39,697 nucleotides of DNA, from contig JAFDAM010000012.1 of the NCBI GenBank assembly GCA_019313825.1, forward strand, positions 1 to 39,697, given 5' to 3'. A program made the position numbers and the translations under genes. This document shows positions 32,622 through 39,697 of the stretch, piece by piece. The DNA comes from Deltaproteobacteria bacterium. GTDB lineage: Bacteria > Desulfobacterota > DSM-4660 > Desulfatiglandales > HGW-15. Below the pieces are notes generated by a model. It saw only the letters and a program-made list of their open reading frames with translations. It did not search any database and was not told the DNA's origin. Every line of letters begins with the position of its first letter. Within the stretch, counting starts at the first letter, position 1.

Positions 32622-33720
32622 ATGAATCACGAAATGATAACAAAAATCGAAAACATCACGGAAAAACTCAACGACCTAAGAGGTCATCTTTGACCTGGAT
32701 GAACAGAAAAAAGAGCTCGAAAAAATTGAGGCAATAATAGCCAAGGCCGACTTCTGGCAGAATAATCAGGATGAGGCAGCCAGATTAAACCAGCAGGGCG
32801 CCTCGCTTCGGGAAAACATCGATCAATGGCAAAGGCTTTACCAGGAGAGCGAGGATGCCAAAATCCTTGCCCAAATGGCCTATGAAGAGGAAGATCAGCC
32901 AACCCTGAAAGAGGTGGAAAAGGATGTTCTCCAACTGGAAAAGGAGATTGAACGCCTTGAATTGAAATCTCTTCTTGGCGATCCGGATGACAAACGGAAC
33001 GCCATTGTTTCCATAAACGCCGGTGCCGGAGGAACTGAGGCCCAGGACTGGGTTGAGATGCTATTAAGGATGTATCTTCGATGGTGCGAATCCCGGGGTA
33101 TGGCCAATCAGGAAATAGACTATCTTCCAGGGGATGAGGCAGGGGTCAAGAATGTCACCTTTACCGTGAGCGGACCCTATGCATACGGATACCTGAAATC
33201 AGAGCACGGGATACACCGGATGGTCAGGATCTCTCCCTTTGACGCGACAGGCAGACGGCACACCTCTTTTGCGTCTGTCTCGGTACTTCCTGAGGTCGTC
33301 ACCGATATTGAGGTAAAGATCGAGGAGAAAGACCTTCGTATTGATGCCTTCAGGGCCAGCGGCCCAGGTGGACAACATGTGAACAAGACCAGTTCAGCCA
33401 TCAGAATCACGCATCTCCCCACAGGCATTGTTGTTCAATGCCAGAACGAAAAATCCCAGCACCGCAACAAGGAGATGGCCCTAAAGGTATTGAGGTCGAG
33501 GCTCTATGAGATTGAAAAAAAGAAACTGGAACAGGAAAAGCAGGACAGGCACCAGAACCAGAAAGATATCGCCTGGGGGAGTCAGATAAGATCATATGTG
33601 TTCAATCCTTACAGGATGGTCAAGGATCATCGAACAAACGAGGAGGTGGGCAATCTGGACAGGGTCATGGACGGTGATATAGATATGTTCATTAATGCAT
33701 ATCTGAGGATGAAACAGTAA
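32622..33720 (+). CDS. prfB: Peptide chain release factor 2 (programmed +1 frameshift)
   Basis: Release factor reading UGA and UAA. Translation starts at the ATG at 32622 (AAAGGAG 8 nt upstream) and runs 23 codons to CTT at 32688-32690, then meets an in-frame TGA. Skipping the T at 32691 puts the ribosome on GAC (32692) and an open frame of 342 codons, giving about 365 aa, the RF2 norm. The recognition tripeptide SPF is in [15 protein letters not shown], and the catalytic GGQ is in [19 protein letters not shown] frame starting inside (32875) would drop the N-terminal domain and is not the gene. It begins 41 nt after lnt. Confidence 0.96.
32678..32694 (+). promoter_or_regulatory. RF2 programmed frameshift site
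   Basis: The Shine-Dalgarno-like AAGAGGT (32678-32684), a 3-nt spacer, and CTT TGA C (32688-32694) match the conserved autoregulatory RF2 frameshift signal. Low RF2 slows UGA reading and favours the shift to +1. Confidence 0.93.
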
Positions 33721-33812
33721 AAAAGGCATATGGTGTAAGGCACAAGGCATAAGGGAAAAACATCTACTTCCCAAAATTTTTATGCCATGAACTTTAAACC
33801 GTGAACCTTATT

Positions 33813-33897
33813 ATTGGTCATCGCCGGATTAAACTACCCTTTTCAGAAAGTGCCCGCCCCGCCAATGCGGGCCGCTCAATGGACATGGTTTTCAACA
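33813..33897 (+). repeat. Relic of the right end of repeat family 1
   Basis: TTGGTCATCGCCGGATTA followed by ACCCTTTTCAG matches the right end of family-1 cores (GGTCATTGCCGGATTAGA, then GCACTTTTCAG in copy C). CAATGGACATGGTTTTCAA further on matches the outer tail of copy D. Between them is a hairpin GCCCGC...GCGGGC. Core and left half are missing. Confidence 0.55.
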
Positions 33898-33975
33898 GTA
33901 GGATAAGATTATGCGCTTTATAATACCTGCCTTTCTTATGGTTCTCCCCCCATTCCCACTCACAGAGAACAACTT

Positions 33976-34170
33976 GGAGGCGGCAATGGCTGTCTCTTCA
34001 AGGCGATATCTCTTTTAAATTCCACTGGTCTTTGCAGTGGTCAAATATTTGGGCTTTATGCCTCTGAACCTCTATGAATCTGCAACTGGCTTGGCAAAGC
34101 CCAAATATTTGGCCACTTCCTCAAAAGGTAGTAGATATTGCCTTGAAGAGATGGTCATTGCCGGATTAGA
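33976..34170 (+). repeat. Palindromic repeat family 1, copy E
   Basis: The core has outer arms CTTCAAGGCGATATC / GATATTGCCTTGAAG and inner arms GTGGTCAAATATTTGGG / CCCAAATATTTGGCCAC. The boundary hairpins of copies A and D are missing or decayed. The plus frame begins ATGGCTGTC at 33986 but has a TAA 10 codons later; apart from that stop the frame is kept to the end. It lies between prfB and the M16C protease gene, about 80 bp after the relic. Confidence 0.85.
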
Positions 34171-34284
34171 CTGCCCTTATAAGGCATAGCCTTCTGACTA
34201 TAACCTCCTACTAAAAGCAGGAAGCCTAAATGCAAAACAAATGGGATCCGACTGTTAAGGTTGATCCCTATGATGGAGGAATGA

Positions 34285-37203
34285 ATGACAACTATCCACG
34301 ATTTTGAACTTGTTAAGGAGCAGGAGATCCCTGAATTGAAAACCACGGCCTCCCTGTTCCGGCATATAAAAACGGGCGCTGAGCTTTTATCTTTGACAAA
34401 TGACGATGAGAACAAGGTATTCGGCATCACATTTCGCACCCCGCCTCCCGATTCCACAGGCGTGCCCCATATCCTTGAGCACTCCGTGCTTTGCGGCTCA
34501 CGCAAATACCCGGTTAAGGAACCCTTTGTTGAGCTATTAAAGGGTTCGCTTCAGACCTTCCTCAACGCCATGACCTACCCGGACAAGACATGCTATCCCG
34601 TTGCCAGCCAGAACATACAAGACTTCTATAATCTAATTGATGTCTATATAGACGCAGTGCTTTACCCCAGGCTTACGCCATTCATCTTTCAACAGGAGGG
34701 CTGGCATTATGAACTGGAGGAACAGGATAAGCCGCTCAGTTATAAAGGTGTTGTCTTCAACGAGATGAAAGGCTCCTATTCTTCGCCGGACACACTCCTT
34801 GCAGAATACTCATTACAGTCGCTCTTCCCGGAAAATGCCTATGGTTTTGATTCCGGCGGGGACCCCAAACAGATCCCCGAACTTACATTTGATCAATTTA
34901 AGTCCTTTCACAGCAGATATTATTCTCCTTCCAACGCCCGTATCTTCTTTTACGGGGATGATGACCCGGAACAGCGTCTGTCCCTCATAAACGATTATCT
35001 GAAAGACTTTGATCGGACAGAGGTTGATTCAACTATCTCTTTACAACCTTCCTTTGACCGGCCCAGGCGCATTATCCGCTCCTTTGCTGCAGGGAAGGAT
35101 GACGACAACAATTCAAAAGGCATGATCACCCTTAACTGGCTGTTGCACGAGACCACTGACAGGGAATTCAATCTGTCCATGCATATCCTGGAGTATATCC
35201 TTCTGGGTATGCCTGGCTCCCCACTTCGAAAGGCGCTCATCGAATCGAACATGGGTGAAGATCTTGCGGGAGAAGGGCTGGGAAGCGAGATACGCCAGAT
35301 GTATTTTTCCACCGGTCTTAAGGGAATCGATCTTGACAATGCGGACAGAGTAGAGAACCTTATCCTTCAGACCTTGACCCGCCTTGCTAAAGAAGGAATC
35401 GATCCCCATACGATCGAGGCCGCCCTGAACAGCATCGAGTTCAGTCTCCGAGAGAACAATACCGGAAGATATCCCCGCGGACTGGCGCTTATGCTGCGGG
35501 CCCTGACCACCTGGCTCTATGGAGATGATCCCCTGGCGCTGATCGCCTTTGAAGCCCCTTTGGAGGCCGTAAAATCCCGCTTGGCCGCCAATCAGTCACT
35601 TTTTGAAGAGATGATTGATAATATCTTTCTGAATAATCCGCATCGGACCGCTCTCATCCTGCGACCTGACCCTGATCTGACAGCCAAGGAGAAAGAGGCG
35701 GAAGTGGAGAGGTTAAACAGGGCCAGAGCGGGTATGAGCCAGGAGGATCTCCGGGATGTCATCAACAATACCGAAGAACTCAGGCAGATCCAGGAGACAC
35801 CTGATCCCCCGGAATCCCTGGCAAAGATACCTATGCTGAAGCTCTCCGACCTGGACAGGATGAATAAGACCATTCCTTTGACATCACTGGAAGAGACAGG
35901 GACCCGAGTCCTTTATCACGATCTATTTACAAACGGGATCGCTTATATGGACTTTGGTTTCGACCTGCACACCCTGCCGCAGAAATACCTGCCCTATATC
36001 CGCCTTTTTGGAAGGGGTCTTTTAGAGATGGGCACGGAGAAAGAGGACTATGTGACCATCACACAACGTATAAGCAGAAAAACGGGGGGTATCTGGCCGG
36101 CCTTTCACACCTCCGTTGTTAAAGACAGCGAAAATGCTACGGCCTGGTTATTTCTGCGTGGGAAGTCGATGCTGCCACAGTCCGCGGAGATGCTTGATAT
36201 CTTAAGGGACGTGCTCCTTACCATCCAACTGGACAACCGGGAACGTTTCCTGCAGATGGTCCTGGAGGCAAAGGCCCGGGAGGAGCAGAAGCTCATACCA
36301 GGCGGGCATCAGATAGTCAACCTGCGTCTGCGTGCCCATTTCAATGAGGCGGACTGGGCCGCCGAACAGATGAATGGCCTGAGTTACCTCTTTTTTCTTC
36401 GCAAACTCGCCAAGGCCGTTGATGAGCACTGGCCAAAGGTCCTCAAGGATCTTCAGGAGATTCATCGCACCCTCATCAAACGAAATGCCATGTTTTTGAA
36501 TGTCTCATTGGATGAGGATGGCTGGTCACATTTACGCCCCCAGGTACGCGAATTTCTGGATGCGCTGCCGGTCTCTGAGACCAATGTCGCGGAATGGTCT
36601 CCTGATAAGATTCCTGGTTATGAAGGGTTGACCATTCCCTCCCAGGTCAATTATGTGGGAAAGGGGGCGAACCTTTACAGTGCCGGCTATCGCTATCATG
36701 GCTCTGCCCACGTGATCTGCCGGTTTCTGCGAAACTCGTGGCTGTGGGAACGCGTCCGGGTGCAGGGCGGGGCATATGGTGCCTTTTGCCTTTTTGATCG
36801 TCTCTCCGGCACATTGACATTTGTCTCCTATCGAGACCCGAATCTCTTTAAAACCCTTGATGTGTTTGATCAGGCAGCACGGTTTCTAAGGGACGTTGAC
36901 CTGAATGATGATGAGCTTTCCAAAAGTATTATCGGAAGCATAGGCGATTTGGATGGTTATTTACTCCCTGACGCGAAAGGATACACCTCAATGGTTCGGC
37001 AACTGTCAGGAGTGACAGATGAAGAACGACAGCATACGCGTGAGGAGATACTAGGCACATCGGCCACGGATTTCAAGGCCTTTGCCGACATGTTGGAGAC
37101 GGTCAAAAATGATGGGCTGGTAAAGATCCTTGGTTCGCAAAGCTCTATCCAAGATACCATGGACAGACGTCCTGAATGGCTGAACGTGTCCAGGGTGCTT
37201 TAG
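34285..37203 (+). CDS. M16C (PreP-type) zinc metalloprotease
   Basis: Large presequence-protease-like peptidase of 972 aa, the full length of the M16C family, which degrades short peptides inside a closed chamber. The inverted zinc motif HILEH lies about 60 residues from the N-terminus (GVPHILEHSVLCGS), and the third zinc ligand is expected in the GVVFNEMKG segment. The C-terminal half contains the inactive M16 repeat; VQGGAYGAFC near residue 830 is the conserved R/Y-type signature. There is no signal peptide, so it is probably cytoplasmic. The ATG at 34285 has GGAGGA just upstream. It converges with the PLP-enzyme gene, 135 bp apart. Confidence 0.92.
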   Translation: MTTIHDFELVKEQEIPELKTTASLFRHIKTGAELLSLTNDDENKVFGITFRTPPPDSTGVPHILEHSVLCGSRKYPVKEPFVELLKGSLQTFLNAMTYPDKTCYPVASQNIQDFYNLIDVYIDAVLYPRLTPFIFQQEGWHYELEEQDKPLSYKGVVFNEMKGSYSSPDTLLAEYSLQSLFPENAYGFDSGGDPKQIPELTFDQFKSFHSRYYSPSNARIFFYGDDDPEQRLSLINDYLKDFDRTEVDSTISLQPSFDRPRRIIRSFAAGKDDDNNSKGMITLNWLLHETTDREFNLSMHILEYILLGMPGSPLRKALIESNMGEDLAGEGLGSEIRQMYFSTGLKGIDLDNADRVENLILQTLTRLAKEGIDPHTIEAALNSIEFSLRENNTGRYPRGLALMLRALTTWLYGDDPLALIAFEAPLEAVKSRLAANQSLFEEMIDNIFLNNPHRTALILRPDPDLTAKEKEAEVERLNRARAGMSQEDLRDVINNTEELRQIQETPDPPESLAKIPMLKLSDLDRMNKTIPLTSLEETGTRVLYHDLFTNGIAYMDFGFDLHTLPQKYLPYIRLFGRGLLEMGTEKEDYVTITQRISRKTGGIWPAFHTSVVKDSENATAWLFLRGKSMLPQSAEMLDILRDVLLTIQLDNRERFLQMVLEAKAREEQKLIPGGHQIVNLRLRAHFNEADWAAEQMNGLSYLFFLRKLAKAVDEHWPKVLKDLQEIHRTLIKRNAMFLNVSLDEDGWSHLRPQVREFLDALPVSETNVAEWSPDKIPGYEGLTIPSQVNYVGKGANLYSAGYRYHGSAHVICRFLRNSWLWERVRVQGGAYGAFCLFDRLSGTLTFVSYRDPNLFKTLDVFDQAARFLRDVDLNDDELSKSIIGSIGDLDGYLLPDAKGYTSMVRQLSGVTDEERQHTREEILGTSATDFKAFADMLETVKNDGLVKILGSQSSIQDTMDRRPEWLNVSRVL

Positions 37204-37338
37204 TCCTGAACTTGCCTTTATTGACTGCTCGGCCTGCAGGGCCACGTCTTGACGCGTATTTTACGATCTCGACACACACATCCTGCTGGCCGAAAATTCT
37301 ACCTTCTTCTATCTCTACGATACCAAAAGCAAAGAACG

Positions 37339-38520
37339 TCAACTGCCCGGCAAGGAATTTATTGCCTTTTCCAGTCTTTGTAATGCCTTTTCTAATACTG
37401 ACCTCGGGCAGGCAATATTCATTCTCCAGAATCCCTCTCCTTCTGCCCGGCAATCAACACCACCGCTTAGACCCACCTTTGCCTCTAGTCTTAAAAAATC
37501 CCTTGTCTTTGCAGGGTCTATCCCGATATCTCTGAGATCCAGCCATACCAGATAGGTCCCTTGAGGTCGGGTGGCTTTTACCCTTGGTATCTTTTCCTCT
37601 ATATATTTCATCATAAAGTCAATATTACCCTGCAGGTATTTCAATAACTGCTCAAGCCATGGTTCACCTGTATCATAGGCTGTCTGAGTTGCCACCCTGC
37701 CAAAGATATTTGGACCTTTAATATCACTCTTTTTCAATGTAGCCTTAAAATACTCCCGAAGTTCCGGATTTGGAATTATAGTGTTGGACACACGGAGAGC
37801 CGGTAGATTAAAACTCTTGCTGGCTGCGATACAGACCATAGAGTTGTTTGCGAACTCCTCGGAGATCGAGGAAAAGGGTATATGTTTGTGGCCTTCATAT
37901 ATCAGATCGCTATGGATCTCATCAGACAGCACGAGAATATTATTTTTTATACAGAACTCACCAAGCCTCTCCAGTTCCTCTTTCTTCCAGACCCTTCCGA
38001 CAGGATTATGCGGGCTGCACAGGAGTATCATCTTTGTGCGAGGGGTTATCTTTGCCTCAAGATCCTCAAGGTCCATCAGATACTGCCCGTTTTCATAACG
38101 GAGCGGATTCTCCAGCACTTCACGGCCATTTTCTTCTACAGCAGGGAAGAACAGATGATAGGCAGGAGTCTGGATAACTATCTGATCTCCTGGTTCAGTA
38201 AATGTCCATATCGCCATATAAATAGCAGGGACAACTCCATCTACGTGAATAATCCATTCCTTTTTTATTTTCCAATTATTACGTTTTTTCATCCAACCTA
38301 TAATAGCTTCATGATACGAGTCCGGGGTCATGGAATATCCAAATATCCCATGCTCTGCCAGCTTCTTCAATGCCTCAATTATAGTCGGTGTTGTCTGAAA
38401 ATCCATATCAGCGATCCACATAGGCAAAATATCTTCGGTCCCGAATACGAATTTAAGGATGTCCCATTTAACCGAATTAGTATTACGACGATCAACAACA
38501 GAATCAAAATCGTATTGCAT
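37339..38520 (-). CDS. MalY/PatB-type PLP-dependent C-S lyase or aminotransferase
   Basis: Fold-type I PLP enzyme of 393 aa. The N-terminal YDFDSVVDRRNTNSVKWD and PMWIADMDFQTTP are the signature of the MalY/PatB cystathionine beta-lyase-like group. The PLP pocket shows SPHNPVGRVW, the Asp in LVLSDEIHSDL, and the Schiff-base Lys in AASKSFNLPALR. The C-terminal Arg expected to bind the substrate carboxylate is in GEGFWRMNIACPR. It likely cleaves C-S bonds (cystathionine, cysteine conjugates) or acts as an aminotransferase. The ATG at 38520 is preceded by GGAGTGAAGAGAGA. It lies 162 bp downstream of the isochorismatase-family gene on the same strand. Confidence 0.9.
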   Translation of the reverse strand: MQYDFDSVVDRRNTNSVKWDILKFVFGTEDILPMWIADMDFQTTPTIIEALKKLAEHGIFGYSMTPDSYHEAIIGWMKKRNNWKIKKEWIIHVDGVVPAIYMAIWTFTEPGDQIVIQTPAYHLFFPAVEENGREVLENPLRYENGQYLMDLEDLEAKITPRTKMILLCSPHNPVGRVWKKEELERLGEFCIKNNILVLSDEIHSDLIYEGHKHIPFSSISEEFANNSMVCIAASKSFNLPALRVSNTIIPNPELREYFKATLKKSDIKGPNIFGRVATQTAYDTGEPWLEQLLKYLQGNIDFMMKYIEEKIPRVKATRPQGTYLVWLDLRDIGIDPAKTRDFLRLEAKVGLSGGVDCRAEGEGFWRMNIACPRSVLEKALQRLEKAINSLPGS

Positions 38521-38682
38521 TCTCTCTTCACTCCATCTTGAATAATGAATTAATACTACATGACAACAATATGCTTAAAGCAATATATAACCGACACAAC
38601 TTATTCTTTAAGATACATTAGCGGGCGTTACATCAAGATATTCTTTCGATAGCGATTTCTCTTGCCATGCTATAGGTTCTCA

Positions 38683-39285
38683 TCACTTCAGTGACTCGAT
38701 CACTTCGTCTGTGGTTTTCACGTCGGCAATAGGATGCATTATTGTTTTAAGTTCAGCCTCATGACTCTGCCTTGTAAATGACGCGGTTCCGTCGCTGACA
38801 ACAACCATCCTGAAGTTTCTGGACACCCCTTCCCTGACAGTGGACCCAACGCACACCGGGGTACCTACACCCGTAACGACACATGTGTCGATGTCCAGAT
38901 TACGCAGTATGGTCTCCAGCTCCGTATTGTGGAACCCTCCGAAACCTTTCTTAATCACTTTATAGTCACCCTCTTCGGGAGTCAATTCATCTACGATCTG
39001 GGCACCCCATGTCCCCTCCACATGAAACTGTCTTTCTATGGTTTCATGCATCCTCCAGTAAGGGAAGCAGGCATCCGAATAATCAGGTTTCAGCTCCAAC
39101 GTGATATAGATAACAGGATTCCCGGCCGCCCTGAACGCCTCTGCCAACCTCTTAACATTGGGAATCGGTGATGCATAAAACTCGAAATCAATCGGAATGA
39201 TACCATCTTTTACGAGCGAATGGTTATAACCGCCTTCTTTAATGACATCGTTCTCCATGTCCACAATAAGCAATGCCTGTTTCAT
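38683..39285 (-). CDS. Isochorismatase-family cysteine hydrolase
   Basis: Alpha/beta hydrolase of the isochorismatase-like fold, 200 aa. The triad is visible as Asp9 in LLIVDMENDV, Lys113 in KKGFGGFHNT, and Cys145 in VTGVGTPVCVGSTVREG, with the cis-peptide region before the Cys. In this family nicotinamidases, N-carbamoylsarcosine amidases and ureidoacrylate hydrolases share this arrangement; the exact substrate cannot be told. Since a creatininase-family enzyme is in the same window, an N-carbamoyl or amide hydrolase role is a reasonable guess, but the genes are 37 kb apart. The ATG has AGGAGATCC directly upstream, a very good ribosome-binding site. Confidence 0.88.
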   Translation of the reverse strand: MKQALLIVDMENDVIKEGGYNHSLVKDGIIPIDFEFYASPIPNVKRLAEAFRAAGNPVIYITLELKPDYSDACFPYWRMHETIERQFHVEGTWGAQIVDELTPEEGDYKVIKKGFGGFHNTELETILRNLDIDTCVVTGVGTPVCVGSTVREGVSRNFRMVVVSDGTASFTRQSHEAELKTIMHPIADVKTTDEVIESLK

Positions 39286-39445
39286 TGGATCTCCTACTTC
39301 TTTATTTGAATGTCTATGATAATTCCCCGCTTAGAGGAATATTACAAGCTTTGCTTTACGTGTAACTTATTAAGTTAATTAAAAGATTTACTACCCTATG
39401 ACACAAATAGACAGTTTTTAGATATATCGGTATATTTATTTCTTT

Positions 39446-39697
39446 TTGACTCTCCTTGTCAATATATTTAGCCCCGTTCCAGATTACATTGCCAGAATCA
39501 ACACCTGGATCTCCGATATCCGCGCCAGGCAGAAAGCAAGCAGAAACACCGTTATCATCCGGTTGAGCCGCCTTGGATGGTCACAGGATAAAATAGCTGA
39601 AACGACAGGGGTGACACAAGGAAGGATAGCGCAAATTATTAATAATACCAATTTTGGTAAAATTAATATAATCCTGAAGCAATGCTTCCCCTATCAA
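39446..39697 (+). pseudogene. Partial HTH protein fragment running off the window
   Basis: From about 39475 to the edge the plus strand reads PDYIARINTWISDIRARQKASRNT..., then IIRLSRLGWSQDKIAETTGVTQGRIAQIINN, a helix-turn-helix-like segment (SQDKIAETTGVTQGRIAQII). The frame opens after a TAG at 39419-39421, and the only early start is a TTG at 39446 without a ribosome-binding site. It is either a gene starting with an unusual codon or the 5'-truncated remnant of a longer one. It is cut by the window end, so this call may change with more sequence. Confidence 0.45.

Noticed and set aside
32875-33720. 281-aa stand-alone release-factor frame
   Set aside because: It lacks the RF2 N-terminal domain; the frameshift site at 32688-32694 restores the full gene from 32622.
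2597-34170. The family-1 repeats as a CRISPR array
   Set aside because: Copies are kilobases apart, long and palindromic, with no spacers and no cas genes.
18335-37203. The M16 genes as a duplicated pair
   Set aside because: One is an M16B-type ~420-aa peptidase and the other a ~970-aa M16C presequence-protease type; they are only distantly related.
37882-38541. 219-codon plus-strand frame
   Set aside because: Antisense to the MalY/PatB-type gene, whose motifs are complete; no ribosome-binding site.

Overview
The window looks like a chromosomal segment of a moderate-GC Gram-negative bacterium, most likely Desulfobacterota (deltaproteobacteria). This rests on the translation/RNA-processing gene order rimP-nusA-ylxR-infB-ylxP-rbfA-truB-rpsO-pnp-M16 protease-dut-MBL, on lnt (an outer-membrane lipoprotein enzyme), and on several products of a kind I associate with that group. 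The taxonomic call is inference; no rRNA gene is present.

Layout. Positions 1-191 are the cut end of a MITE-like element, followed by gene-free DNA with stem-loops. Positions 849-4644 hold three plus-strand hydrolases: creatininase family, alpha/beta hydrolase, and YtcJ-like amidohydrolase. A leuB-type dehydrogenase (5170-6252) converges on an aconitase (6579-8513). Then come a diadenylate cyclase fused to a YbbR domain, two small unknown ORFs, and the minus-strand genes for a BaiN/HI0933-type flavoprotein, ArfB and a DUF502 membrane protein. RNase D (plus) is followed by TrmL, DUF2889 and a Cys-rich small protein (minus). Positions 16905-28663 are the long minus-strand nusA/infB-type operon. 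A tRNA-Gly(CCC), a complete MITE copy, and plus-strand corC-like, lnt and prfB genes follow; prfB carries the classic RF2 programmed +1 frameshift. A PreP-type M16C protease (plus) converges on a MalY/PatB-type PLP enzyme and an isochorismatase-family hydrolase (minus). A fragment of an HTH protein runs off the right edge.

The most unusual content is two families of dispersed repeats in the gaps between genes. Family 1 is present in five copies plus one relic, all in the same orientation. It is a long nested palindrome of about 190 bp, bounded in the better copies by small CCACGCCC...GGACGTGG-type hairpins. In the best copy both strands carry an open frame of 60 codons, and the two peptides resemble each other. 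Family 2 is a 325-bp element with 23-bp perfect terminal inverted repeats flanked by TA, like an IS630/mariner-type MITE; a second, inverted copy is cut by the left window edge.

Most genes are conserved housekeeping functions: ribosome maturation, initiation and release, tRNA modification, RNA turnover, lipoprotein maturation, c-di-AMP signalling and central carbon metabolism. The accessory part is the set of amide/ester hydrolases at the two ends and the repeat elements. No CRISPR array, complete insertion sequence, phage gene or rRNA was found.
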